Notes: generated from the letters alone by a model not told the origin. Shown: positions 1-7,375, counted from the stretch's first letter. The stretch is DNA of 22,921 nt from UBA6168 sp964643005 (GCA_964643005.1 CAZXQI010000055.1:1-22921), one strand, 5' to 3'. Translations and numbers: made by a program.

Positions 1-18
1 AATGAAATTATCGCGAAA

Positions 19-1326
19 TTATTCGCACCGCACTAAAAGGGACAAGTCAGGAAAACTTTGCATGATTCTTTCCCGGAGCTTTGTCAGTTCTTCTACCTGG
101 TCATCTTCTAAGAGGGCTACGTCTTTACAGGCTTTCCAGCGGGCTTCGATATCTCGGTAATAAACATGGAAATAGCCGAGAATCGGGATAAGCCCAACGA
201 AAATCCAGATCCAGAGGGATTTAGAAAAGAGCGCCGCTATTACCCAAATCAGCCAGTAGATGAGCCAGGTGAAAGAAGAAAAGACGGCAATCATGGAGCT
301 GCGAAATTCAATAGAAGGCGCCAGTTTTTTAGCAAGAGCTGCAGCCGGTTTAATGGGCAATACATTTAATAAATAGCCAAAAACAGAAGGGAACCATCCC
401 AAGCCCAGCACTAAAGCTCCCTGCATTCCATAGGAGGTGTGGTCTGTCAGTCCTCTGTCCGTAATACCCGCTTTTTGGAGTTTAGAAAAATAGCGTTCGA
501 CCTTTTGCTTTAGCTCCGAGCGTTGAGATTCGTTCAGGTTATTCACGGTGTCCGCTACTTCCTTTCCATCTAAATAAGGAGTTCTGTCCTCAATGAGCGC
601 CGGCCAAAAGGGGCTTTTCCTCTCGTTGTGTCGCATTTCGAGCAGAGGCCATGCGAAGTCGTCGTCCCGATTGTTTTCAATGTGGATGACGCTCTTTAGC
701 AGGCGAGCTCTGATTTCGCTGGTGAGTGCGTTGACTGCGCGAGCCTGATTCTCTTCGGCCGGTTCAGCGTAGTCTCTGACCCGGATAGGTTCCTGGAAAT
801 CAATCATAATTTCCGAGCGGAATCTATCGGAGTCCGTGTAGTTAAAGCCGACAGGGACGATGTAGATGTCGAGGTCGCCGTGTTTTTCTCTGGCGCCGAG
901 GACGATGCGGGCAGTTCCTTTTCGGATGGGGCGCAGTCGCTTTTCATAAAGAGTCCTGCCCTCGGCGAGCACCATGATGGCTTTGTTAGCCTGAAGGGCG
1001 TCGAAGGTTTTGTCAAAAGATTCGAAGTTGGTCTTCAGACCAGAATAGCCGGCATCCTCCTGTCTAAAAACCGGAATCATTCCGTAAGCGTCGTATATCC
1101 TTCTGAGAAAAGGGTTGGTTTTGTAATAATCGCCGCGCGCTAAGAAGTGGAGGTGACGCTCCTGAAAACAAGCCAGTAGGCAGGGGTCTAGAAAGGCCGT
1201 CGGATGGTTGCAGGCGAAGATGACCGGTCCATTTTTAGGTATGCATTCCCGATTGAAAATGTAAATTTTTCTAAAAAAAATACTCAGCGCTATTCTCGCT
1301 AAAGGTCTGGTGATGTTGTAAAACAT
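19..1326 (-). CDS. PlsC-like 1-acylglycerol-phosphate acyltransferase family protein, membrane-anchored
   Basis: Predicted acyltransferase of the PlsC/LPLAT superfamily, which transfers acyl chains to lysophospholipids at the inner membrane. The N-terminus has a hydrophobic segment, then NHPTAFLDP at residues 40-48; this is the NH...D catalytic motif in the H-x5-D spacing common in the large Bacteroidota subfamily (H41, D47). A second block, AEGRT (about 121-125), fits the acyl-acceptor/phosphate-binding EG motif, followed by a basic RPIRKGTARI stretch. The C-terminal third (about 300-390) has two hydrophobic regions that are probably transmembrane. At 435 aa it is longer than E. coli PlsC (about 245 aa) because of this extension. 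The start is an ATG at 1326. It stands alone, divergent from miaA. The acyl acceptor cannot be told from sequence. Confidence 0.85.
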   Translation of the reverse strand: MFYNITRPLARIALSIFFRKIYIFNRECIPKNGPVIFACNHPTAFLDPCLLACFQERHLHFLARGDYYKTNPFLRRIYDAYGMIPVFRQEDAGYSGLKTNFESFDKTFDALQANKAIMVLAEGRTLYEKRLRPIRKGTARIVLGAREKHGDLDIYIVPVGFNYTDSDRFRSEIMIDFQEPIRVRDYAEPAEENQARAVNALTSEIRARLLKSVIHIENNRDDDFAWPLLEMRHNERKSPFWPALIEDRTPYLDGKEVADTVNNLNESQRSELKQKVERYFSKLQKAGITDRGLTDHTSYGMQGALVLGLGWFPSVFGYLLNVLPIKPAAALAKKLAPSIEFRSSMIAVFSSFTWLIYWLIWVIAALFSKSLWIWIFVGLIPILGYFHVYYRDIEARWKACKDVALLEDDQVEELTKLRERIMQSFPDLSLLVRCE

Positions 1327-1580
1327 GGCTATTTGAAAGAAAAAATGGGCTTAAAGGTTTAGGCTTTGATAAGCTTGTGCGGCAGTTTCAGGGCGCAAAG
1401 TAAGGCTAAACCTGAATAATCTTCTGTACTGCGAGCCTGTCTTTCAATTCTGTCCCGACAAAAAGCGATTGCGGAAACAAGCCTCATCCAGGGTCGTCCG
1501 GGTTTATCATTTTTTATAGAAGTCAATAAATCCAACTACCGGGCTAAGCTTAGCTTTCTTTTTACAATTTTGCAGCCGAT

Positions 1581-2498
1581 ATGTCTGCCAGTAAAAAATA
1601 CCTCATCGTCATTGGCGGAGCGACAGCTACCGGCAAAACAGCGTTTTCCATCGAAATTGCGCGGCATTTTAAAGCAGAAATTCTCTCTGCCGACAGCAGG
1701 CAGTTTTATAGGGAAATGAGCATCGGCACTGCAAAACCTACGGCGGAAGAACTGGCAGCCGCACCGCACCATTTCATCAATTCGCTCCATATTTCAGAAG
1801 ATTACTCCGCCGGAGATTTTGAAAAGGACGCCCTGGTTCTCTTGGAAGCCATTTTTCAAAAAAATAAAATGGCTGTACTTACGGGCGGGTCGGGGCTATT
1901 CATCAAGGCAGTATGTGAAGGTCTTGACCATTTTCCCGAAATCCCTGAAGCGGTCAAAGGGGCGGTGGCCAGGTTGTACGACAGCGGAGGGATTGCGGCT
2001 CTACAGGAAGAACTTCGGCAGGCTGACCCCGGGTATTTTGCACGGGTAGATTTGAACAATCCCCAGCGCCTCATGCGCGCTTTGGCAGTCTGCCGGGCTA
2101 CGGGGCGGCCATTTTCCAGTTTTCAAAACAGAGAGAAAATGAGGCGAAACTTTGAACCTGTTTACCTGCAAATAGGCGTTGAAAGGAATCTTCTGTACGA
2201 GCGAATCAACCGACGAGTGGATGAAATGATGGGCGCCGGTCTGCTGGAAGAAGTCAAAAAGCTATACCCATACCGGCGCCTGAACGCTTTACAAACTGTG
2301 GGCTATCAGGAACTTTTCGAACATTTAGAGGGTCGGATTTCTTTGGAAGAAGCTATCGGGAAGATAAAGCAAAATACCCGGCGCTACGCCAAGCGCCAGC
2401 TCACCTGGCTCAGGAAAGACCCACGCTGGGTCATTTCTTCTCCCAATGAGCTGGAAGAGGTTATCCGATTCATTGAGGACAGGGTAAACGGGAAGTAG
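1581..2498 (+). CDS. miaA: tRNA dimethylallyltransferase MiaA
   Basis: Adds the dimethylallyl group from DMAPP to N6 of A37 in tRNAs that read codons starting with U, the first step towards (ms2)i6A. The P-loop GGATATGKT lies at residues 12-20, followed by DSRQ at 38-41 and MSIGTAKPT, both signatures of the family. NALQTVGYQE and the RRYAKRQLTWLRKD block near the C-terminus are also typical. The 305-aa length matches bacterial MiaA (about 300-315). The start is ATG 1581. A weak -7 like element, CAATTTTG, ends about 8 bases before it. The gene is divergent from the acyltransferase and convergent with the DUF3298 lipoprotein gene, so it is probably monocistronic. Confidence 0.97.
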   Translation: MSASKKYLIVIGGATATGKTAFSIEIARHFKAEILSADSRQFYREMSIGTAKPTAEELAAAPHHFINSLHISEDYSAGDFEKDALVLLEAIFQKNKMAVLTGGSGLFIKAVCEGLDHFPEIPEAVKGAVARLYDSGGIAALQEELRQADPGYFARVDLNNPQRLMRALAVCRATGRPFSSFQNREKMRRNFEPVYLQIGVERNLLYERINRRVDEMMGAGLLEEVKKLYPYRRLNALQTVGYQELFEHLEGRISLEEAIGKIKQNTRRYAKRQLTWLRKDPRWVISSPNELEEVIRFIEDRVNGK

Positions 2499-2587
2499 TT
2501 TTTTAAGGCTGGCTATCAGGAAGTTAAGCCAGGTCTGGCGGCAGGTAGCGGGGGTGATTTGCCAAAAAAAGAACCGCTATCGGAGAT

Positions 2588-3376
2588 TTAAAAAATCTTG
2601 TCCCTCCTCACCAAATCGCCAAGCTCCTGATAAGATACCAAAAAGGCTGTCGGCCCCAAAGCGTAGGGAGCGGCTTCGTAGGCATTGTACCAGAAGTAAA
2701 TTCCATCCTCCTGAATTTCAAAATTTTGCGGCAGAGCAAAAGACTCACCCCAGAAATAGCCCTCTTCTATGAGATCCGCTTCCAAAGGCAATTCTCTGGC
2801 TTCTTTAAAATAATTTTCTGCCAGCTTTTTTAGCGCAGTGGTATCCGTCGCGATATCGTTCCAATGAATCTCGCCGCCATCCCTGAGGTCAAAATTGTGA
2901 GAAAGGACATAGGAGTTGGGGTGGGCGCCGCCGGTGTAAGAATAGGCGCTGAGGCTGAGGACGACAATTTTGGGCGTTTGCAGACCGACTTCACCGGTGA
3001 CGCTCACTTCCCAGCCAAAGGGGAAAGCTTCATTTTTCTGCTCTGCCTCCCATCGCCATTCCTCCAAAAAATTATTAGCGAGAAGCTCCATTTGCTTTTC
3101 GCTCATCTCTCCCTCGCACTTTTCGAAGGTAAAACTATCGACGAGGTCGCAGATGATGCGCTGATTGATGGCGTTCCTTACGCTTTCGTTCCCCCCGACA
3201 GCAAAAGGGTAAACAAGGTCAATCAATGCGCACAAACCATCGGGCGTATCGCATTCGCCCAGGGATTGATGGAAGGTTTTTATTTCAAACCGAACCTCCT
3301 CCACTTTCTCAGAATCGCTCTTACAGGTGGAGGAAAGTAAAATTGGGATTAGCATAAAAATAAGCGCCATCTTCAT
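2588..3376 (-). CDS. Lipoprotein with RsiV-like DUF4163/DUF3298 domains
   Basis: Predicted periplasmic or surface lipoprotein. The N-terminus is a short hydrophobic signal ending in a lipobox, LSSTC, with the lipidated cysteine at residue 18. The body fits the DUF4163-DUF3298 pair known from RsiV-type proteins: the SAYSYTGGAHPNSY motif at about 143-156 is characteristic, followed by an LRDGG...W.DI block. In Bacillus RsiV this fold is an anti-sigma factor that binds lysozyme, but that protein has an N-terminal cytoplasmic part and a neighbouring sigma factor gene; neither is present here. A free-standing lipoprotein form is common in Bacteroidota and its role is unknown. The 3' end faces miaA. 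Start at ATG 3376; the in-frame ATG at 3370 would serve equally well. Confidence 0.8.
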   Translation of the reverse strand: MKMALIFMLIPILLSSTCKSDSEKVEEVRFEIKTFHQSLGECDTPDGLCALIDLVYPFAVGGNESVRNAINQRIICDLVDSFTFEKCEGEMSEKQMELLANNFLEEWRWEAEQKNEAFPFGWEVSVTGEVGLQTPKIVVLSLSAYSYTGGAHPNSYVLSHNFDLRDGGEIHWNDIATDTTALKKLAENYFKEARELPLEADLIEEGYFWGESFALPQNFEIQEDGIYFWYNAYEAAPYALGPTAFLVSYQELGDLVRRDKIF

Positions 3377-3619
3377 GAGATATGATTCTAACTCTTCTGC
3401 GGTCTGTTCGGCAGCCGCAAATTCAATTTTAATTCACTAAAAAAAGGTCTGGATGCTTGTTCGGAAGGTCGGTGAATGTTTTGTTTAAGAGCCTGCAAAC
3501 TTAGGCGATATTCACAGTATCTAAGTCCAATTTTTAAAAAAAGAATACTCCCTCAGTACTGGTCATTTTTGGAACTATCCTAAAATCAGAGCGGCTAAGA
3601 ACAGAAAACGGGGAAAGCC

Positions 3620-5185
3620 TTATTTCACCCGCTTCAGGCGGTTTTTGACGACTTTAAATGTGCGCCAGTTGCTGAGCGAACTTTCCGTGTTTTGCCGATT
3701 CATCACTGAAACGGAATAGGTGTAAGTCTTTCCCTGCTCAATACTGCTGTCCTCAATAGTGATTGATTTCCCGCCATTCAGCCGAATCACCTGCAAGATA
3801 TTATGGGGATTATTAAAGTCGCCCGGAAGCCGGTCTTCAAAGCGATAGACGACTAAATAGTTGGCGATAGGGCTATTGTCTTTCAAGGTGCATTTAAAAG
3901 TAGCCGTTCCTTTCTTGTATTTCGGTTTGCTCAATTCCGGAGCTGCGGCAGAGGGCAATTGCAAATAAGGCATTTCGGGCAGCAGAGCCGGATGGTCGTA
4001 ATAACTATCTTTTAGCGAGTCAATGAGCCTCAATGGGTTTTTCATCAAGGAATTGGCATTGTAAAAGATGCTGCCATCCACCCCGGGGGAGCGGCGGTTC
4101 AGGCGAATTTGTGCGGGGATTTCTCCCGGGTTTTGCCAGGCAGGTTCGGGGCTGTTGTTCACTTTATAAACTGCCTGTCCAATGTACAGGTTCCTGTCGA
4201 AACTGTTGTTCTCCCACCACTTCACTAAGATTTGATAATCGGCGATGGAAAATCCTATGTTCCAGTAAATCTGTGGCGCAACGTAGTCAATCCAGCCCTT
4301 TTGCAACCAACTGCGCACATCGTAGAACAAATCGTCGTAAGTGCTGAGGCTCGCCTTCGTAGCCGAACCGTATTGAGGGTCTTTGCCGATATTTCGCCAG
4401 ACGCCAAATGGACTAATGCCAAACTTAATCCCAGGCGCCGCCAGTTTAATCATCTGAGAAACCTGCGAGACCATCATGTCCACATTGTGCCGCCGCCAGT
4501 CGCCCACGCTGTAATAACCGTAACCATATTTGGAAAAATCCTCAGCATCGGGGAACAATTCGCCAGAGGCTGGATAGGGATAAAAATAATCGTCGAAATG
4601 AATGCCGTCCACATCGTATTCCGTCACTAATTCCAGCACAATTTCCGTGATGTAATTCCTTACTTCCGGCATGGCCGGATTGAAATACTTTTTTCCGCCG
4701 TAATTTAAGAACCATTCAGGATGGTGTTTATAGGGGTGCATCTCCGACAGGGTCTGGGCCATCGTATCCATAGAAGCTCTGTACGGATTCAGCCAGGCGT
4801 GGAATTCCAAATTGTGTTTGTGCGCCTCCTCAATCATAAAATTGAGCGGGTCAAAATCCCCTGCGAGCGCTACTCCCTGTTTCCCTGAAAGGTATTTTGA
4901 CCAGGGAGAAATCTTTGAAAAATAAAAGGCATCGCCGGCAGGCCGAACCTGAGCCAATACCGCATTAAAACCTGCATCCTGCAAGAAATCCATCATCCCA
5001 ATCCATTCTTTTGAAAATTGTTCCTTGTTGAGACCGGGGCTGGATGGGAAATCAATGTTGGCAACGGTGTCTATCCAGGCGCCGCGAAACTCCCTTTTAG
5101 GAGCTGCGTCCTGAGCCTCGAGCGTAATTGGATATAAAAAACTGACGACCAACAAAGCAGATAAAAAAAGGCAGGCTTTTCTCAT
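3620..5185 (-). CDS. Secreted GHL10/DUF187-family glycoside hydrolase-like protein
   Basis: Predicted exported glycoside hydrolase of the GHL10 (DUF187) TIM-barrel family, which includes Bacillus YngK and E. coli DigH/YddW; the latter cleaves denuded peptidoglycan glycan strands. Residues 1-24 form a signal peptide, followed by the family-defining REFRGAWIDTVANIDFP (about 31-47). AQVRPAGDAFY (78-88), HAWLNPYRA (129-137) and the acidic DGIHFDDYF (193-201) are barrel strand ends; the aspartates are the expected active-site region. KWWENNSF and a FYNANSL block close the barrel. The last about 100 residues look like a fibronectin III-type beta domain. No T9SS sorting domain is evident. It lies 156 bp downstream of the M43 protease gene on the same strand, so cotranscription is possible but unproved. 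The substrate is not determinable here. Confidence 0.88.
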   Translation of the reverse strand: MRKACLFLSALLVVSFLYPITLEAQDAAPKREFRGAWIDTVANIDFPSSPGLNKEQFSKEWIGMMDFLQDAGFNAVLAQVRPAGDAFYFSKISPWSKYLSGKQGVALAGDFDPLNFMIEEAHKHNLEFHAWLNPYRASMDTMAQTLSEMHPYKHHPEWFLNYGGKKYFNPAMPEVRNYITEIVLELVTEYDVDGIHFDDYFYPYPASGELFPDAEDFSKYGYGYYSVGDWRRHNVDMMVSQVSQMIKLAAPGIKFGISPFGVWRNIGKDPQYGSATKASLSTYDDLFYDVRSWLQKGWIDYVAPQIYWNIGFSIADYQILVKWWENNSFDRNLYIGQAVYKVNNSPEPAWQNPGEIPAQIRLNRRSPGVDGSIFYNANSLMKNPLRLIDSLKDSYYDHPALLPEMPYLQLPSAAAPELSKPKYKKGTATFKCTLKDNSPIANYLVVYRFEDRLPGDFNNPHNILQVIRLNGGKSITIEDSSIEQGKTYTYSVSVMNRQNTESSLSNWRTFKVVKNRLKRVK

Positions 5186-5341
5186 GGATGAATTTCGTTT
5201 TTAAGTGCCAGGGTTCCACACATTTTCCCTGTTCATTTTTGAGATTGGGAAAAAGTGGAATTAATCAATTTTGGATGGGGTAAAGTTATCAAAAATGAAA
5301 CGGCAGGGCAATTTTTGACCATTCTGTTAAAAGTGGGATAA

Positions 5342-6559
5342 TTACCTGATTGCGACTTTCTCGATTAGGCTCTTATCAGGAGCGGTAATTTCTAAGAAGT
5401 AAACCCCTGCGCTTAGATGCTGCACATCTATTATTTGCAACTGATTTGAAAGGACAGGTTGCCTGACCATACTCCTCCCAAAAATGTCAAAGAGGCGAGC
5501 CTGCCACCAGGTATTATCTTCTGATTTAATTTCAAACTTCAAAACGCCGGTCGCCGGATTCCCATACAGCTTAATCTCCTCGCCTGCCATCGTATCTTTG
5601 GCCGAAACTACTTCACAGCCCTTTGAACTCAAAAGGCCCGGCCTGTATTGACTCAGCGCATTCCACATCCTCTCCTTCTGGCCGGAGGTAAACATGCCCA
5701 GGCACGCATCATTTGTATAAAACATAAAGTTCATGGATATATCCGGCTCAGAGCAGGAATAGACGGGAAAGACCGGGCATTGATTCAGGTAAGTCTCGCA
5801 GGTTCTCGGCGTATCCTCCACGCCATCGTCGTCGTCACAGCACCCGTTTGGGTCAGCCCCCCAAATATGCTCCAGGTTAAAATAATGCCCTATCTCGTGG
5901 GTGCAAGTTCGCCCCAGGTCATAAGGCGGCAGCGCGTTCATCGCCCCAAACTGGCGGTAATCCACCTGCACCCCCTCTTCGCCCGGAACGGCCTGTCCGG
6001 GAAAAGTAGCCGTTCCCCCAACGCTCCCGGCAAAACGGGCTACCCAGATATTGAGATACTGCTCCGCATCCCAGGCTTCAATCCCCCCCTGATTAGTGTG
6101 GTAAATAGCTTTCGTTCCACCGATACCGACAGAGTTATCCGTAAAAGTCCGCGTGATTCCAGAAGTAGCCTTCCCAGCTGGATCCCTTGAAGCCAGGCAA
6201 AACTCAAACCCAACGTCGGCAATCCGGCTCTGGAAATAAGCCGGAATCTGTGGAATTTCAACATTCACAGCTCTAAAATCCCGGTTCAAAACTTCTATTT
6301 GAGATAGTATCTGCTCATCAGGAATATTCTCCTCCGGTTTGTTCCAAACGACATGCACCACCACCGGAATGGTAATAACAGACCTTTCAAAAACAGTCTC
6401 CCCTCCCCTTGCTTTCTTTTTATTTTTTTTAAAAAATAATCCCAAACCCTCATTCCCCTGCCAGGTATTCCCAGGACTGACACTGCCACACCACTGGCAG
6501 GCAGCCTGATAAGAAAAGGAGCCACAGAGAAAAAAGAAAAGGACAAAGAGTTTTTTCAT
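5342..6559 (-). CDS. Secreted M43 (pappalysin-like) zinc metalloprotease with T9SS type-A sorting domain
   Basis: Extracellular zinc metallopeptidase. I place the start at ATG 6559, not at the upstream in-frame ATG 6598, because MKKLFVLFFFLCGSFSY is a clean signal peptide and a -7 element, TACTTTTG, lies just upstream at 6574-6581. The product is then 405 aa. A propeptide-like region leads into VITIPVVVHVVW, a usual M43 beginning. The zinc motif HEIGHYFNLEH is at about 221-231; N replaces the usual G, as seen in other M43B proteins. The Met-turn region reads SMNFMFYTNDAC, and CCDDDDG fits calcium/disulfide sites. The last 75 residues form a T9SS type-A C-terminal domain, with YGNPATG, DIFGRS and LSAGVYFLEI blocks, so export through the outer membrane by T9SS is expected. 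The natural substrate is unknown. Confidence 0.93.
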   Translation of the reverse strand: MKKLFVLFFFLCGSFSYQAACQWCGSVSPGNTWQGNEGLGLFFKKNKKKARGGETVFERSVITIPVVVHVVWNKPEENIPDEQILSQIEVLNRDFRAVNVEIPQIPAYFQSRIADVGFEFCLASRDPAGKATSGITRTFTDNSVGIGGTKAIYHTNQGGIEAWDAEQYLNIWVARFAGSVGGTATFPGQAVPGEEGVQVDYRQFGAMNALPPYDLGRTCTHEIGHYFNLEHIWGADPNGCCDDDDGVEDTPRTCETYLNQCPVFPVYSCSEPDISMNFMFYTNDACLGMFTSGQKERMWNALSQYRPGLLSSKGCEVVSAKDTMAGEEIKLYGNPATGVLKFEIKSEDNTWWQARLFDIFGRSMVRQPVLSNQLQIIDVQHLSAGVYFLEITAPDKSLIEKVAIR

Positions 6560-6573
6560 CAAAAAGATTTGCA

Positions 6574-6581
6574 CAAAAGTA
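6574..6581 (-). promoter_or_regulatory. Putative -7 promoter element of the M43 protease gene
   Basis: On the minus strand this reads TACTTTTG, a full match to the Bacteroidota -7 consensus TAnnTTTG, ending 14 bases before the chosen ATG. No good TTTG -33 partner is visible; that position falls at the edge of a tRNA remnant. It supports the 6559 start over 6598. Confidence 0.45.
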
Positions 6582-6600
6582 AGTGAAGTATAATTCATTC

Positions 6601-6634
6601 CTAATCGGGATATACTAACCGGACTGCGCTACAC
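6601..6634 (-). pseudogene. tRNA-Pro-like remnant, D arm and 5' anticodon stem only
   Basis: Minus-strand remnant of the adjacent tRNA array. It keeps GTGTAGCGCAGTCCGGTTAG (end of the acceptor stem plus D arm) and then TATATCCCGATT, which carries the exchanged CCCGATT anticodon stem rather than the proline one. Everything 3' of this, including the T arm, is gone, and the sequence runs into the leader of the M43 gene. It is followed on its other side by the same TTTTAGATTTATCAATTCAT spacer that precedes the next unit. Confidence 0.6.
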
Positions 6635-6694
6635 AACAAAGATTCTTTTAGATTTATCAATTCATATTTCATTCAATTAAAAAAGGCCAGACGA

Positions 6695-6794
6695 NNNNNN
6701 NNNNNNNNNNNNNNNNNNNNNNNNNNNNNNNNNNNNNNNNNNNNNNNNNNNNNNNNNNNNNNNNNNNNNNNNNNNNNNNNNNNNNNNNNNNNNN
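6695..6794. other. Assembly gap of exactly 100 N
   Basis: A run of 100 N, the conventional filler for unknown length. Its left flank ends ...GGCCAGACGA and its right flank begins TTTTAATCGAATGACC. The intact second repeat copy reads GGCCAGACGATTTTAATCG with nothing between. The break therefore falls at the apex of the terminator hairpin inside a tandem repeat. Confidence 0.98.
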
Positions 6795-6819
6795 TTTTAA
6801 TCGAATGACCTTTTTTTAG

Positions 6820-6894
6820 TCGGGGTGGCAGGATTCGAACCTGCGGCCTTCCCGATGCAATCGGGATACGATAACCGCACTGCGCTACTCCACT
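6820..6894 (-). pseudogene. tRNA-Pro-derived copy with exchanged anticodon arm (would read TGC) and broken acceptor stem
   Basis: A 75-base copy aligned without indels to the tRNA-Pro 159 bases away. The 3' half (T arm, CACCCCG acceptor strand, discriminator A) is identical. The anticodon arm is replaced: stem TCCCG/CGGGA around loop ATTGCAT, giving anticodon TGC (alanine). The 5' acceptor strand reads AGTGGAG instead of CGGGGTG, leaving three mismatches (positions 1, 3 and 6), and the D stem has a further mismatch. It has C1-G72-type proline context and no G3:U70 alanine identity pair, so it is neither a good tRNA-Pro nor a good tRNA-Ala. Probably a pseudogene, or degraded sequence near a contig end. 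Confidence 0.65.
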
Positions 6895-6935
6895 TCCCAG
6901 CCTCTTTTAGATTTATCAATTCATATTTCATTCAA

Positions 6936-6976
6936 TTAAAAAAGGCCAGACGATTTTAATCGAATGACCTTTTTTT
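6936..6976 (-). terminator. Intrinsic terminator of tRNA-Pro
   Basis: On the minus strand, directly after the tRNA, AAAAAAGGTC pairs with GGCCTTTTTT around an inner CGATT/AATCG helix, ending in a U tract; As and Us on both sides make it possibly bidirectional. The same hairpin, split by the N gap, follows the neighbouring copy. Confidence 0.7.
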
Positions 6977-6978
6977 AG

Positions 6979-7053
6979 TCGGGGTGGCAGGATTCGAACC
7001 TGCGGCCTCCTGCTCCCAAAGCAGATACGCTAACCGGACTGCGCTACACCCCG
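6979..7053 (-). tRNA. tRNA-Pro (anticodon TGG)
   Basis: Intact cloverleaf of 75 bases: acceptor CGGGGTG/CACCCCG with discriminator A, D arm GCGCAGTCCGGTTAGCGT, anticodon stem TCTGC/GCAGG with loop TTTGGGA (anticodon TGG, U33 and G37 present), and T arm CAGG-TTCGAAT-CCTG. The C1:G72 pair, A73, G35 and G36 are bacterial tRNA-Pro identity features. The 3' CCA is not encoded (the following bases read CTA). It is the only complete member of the local array. It could be transcribed from the tRNA-Ser promoter by readthrough, or from a promoter not recognised here. Confidence 0.95.
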
Positions 7054-7080
7054 TAAATCTTACTCTTTATTTCAAACAGC

Positions 7081-7135
7081 CCTGCGGCCTTCCCGATGCA
7101 ATCGGGATACGCTAACCGGACTGCGCTACACCCCG
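7081..7135 (-). pseudogene. Truncated tRNA-Pro-like gene with exchanged anticodon arm
   Basis: Fifty-five bases covering the complete 5' part of the tRNA: intact CGGGGTG acceptor strand, a D arm identical to the tRNA-Pro at 6979-7053, the swapped anticodon arm (TCCCG-ATTGCAT-CGGGA), the variable loop and half the T stem (GCAGG). It then breaks off into GCTGTTTGAAAT, so the last 20 bases (T loop, 3' T stem, 3' acceptor strand) are missing. It has what the 6820-6894 copy lacks and lacks what that copy has. Confidence 0.65.
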
Positions 7136-7170
7136 AAAATAAAAATGCCATCACTATTACGAGGGCATTT
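7136..7170 (-). terminator. Probable terminator after tRNA-Ser
   Basis: On the minus strand AAATGCC (7164-7170) pairs with GGCATTT (7143-7149) over a 14-base loop, followed by a TTTATTTT-type U-rich tail. It starts about 12 bases after the tRNA-Ser 3' end. The large loop makes it moderate rather than strong. Confidence 0.45.
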
Positions 7171-7181
7171 AAAAATAGTTG

Positions 7182-7268
7182 CGGTGAGGGAGGGATTCGA
7201 ACCCTCGGTACCCGTTAAGGTACGACGGTTTAGCAAACCGTTGGTTTAAGCCACTCACCCACCTCACC
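7182..7268 (-). tRNA. tRNA-Ser (anticodon GCT)
   Basis: Class II tRNA of 87 bases with a long variable arm. The acceptor stem is GGTGAGG/CCTCACC with discriminator G. The anticodon stem ACGGT/ACCGT holds loop TTGCTAA (anticodon GCT, reads AGC/AGU). The variable arm GTACC...GGTAC forms its own stem, and the T arm is GAGGG-TTCGAAT-CCCTC. CCA is not encoded. It has its own consensus promoter directly upstream. Confidence 0.96.
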
Positions 7269-7288
7269 GACTTTTCAAAAAGCGGCTG

Positions 7289-7319
7289 CAAAGGTAGTCG
7301 CGTTTTTGAAATATCCAAA
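7289..7319 (-). promoter_or_regulatory. Consensus Bacteroidota promoter of tRNA-Ser
   Basis: On the minus strand: TTTG (7316-7319), 19-base spacer, TACCTTTG (7289-7296). Both boxes match the TTTG / TAnnTTTG consensus exactly with ideal spacing. Predicted transcription start is about 7282, some 14 bases before the tRNA. It lies in the short stretch between dnaA and the tRNAs and may also feed the tRNA-Pro array. Confidence 0.75.
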
Positions 7320-7375
7320 TATATCTTCTAAAATCAGCTTTCAATTTTAGCTCTGGGAATCCCGTGTCGTATTGC

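Larger units (their letters stand above)
6645..7007. repeat. Tandem repeat, 159-bp period, tRNA body plus terminator
   Basis: The spacer starting CTTTTAGATTTATCAATTCA at 6645 recurs at 6904, and the block from the terminator hairpin into the T arm (CGGGGTGGCAGGATTCGAAC at 6821) recurs at 6980. The second offset is 159 bases. The first is 259, which becomes 159 when the 100 N are removed. The homology covers the spacer, the terminator and the 3' part of the tRNA; the outer flanks differ. This is a local tandem duplication of a tRNA-Pro transcription unit. Confidence 0.85.

Noticed and set aside
2588..3376. A true RsiV anti-sigma factor
   Set aside because: No cytoplasmic anti-sigma segment and no sigma factor gene beside it; the lipobox makes it a lipoprotein.
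7081..7135. A functional tRNA-Ala(TGC)
   Set aside because: The 3' T arm and acceptor strand are missing, and the acceptor lacks the G3:U70 pair required by alanyl-tRNA synthetase.
6601..7270. CRISPR array or mobile element at the repeats
   Set aside because: The repeats are explained by tandem tRNA units with a terminator. There are no regular spacers, no cas genes, and no transposase or integrase.
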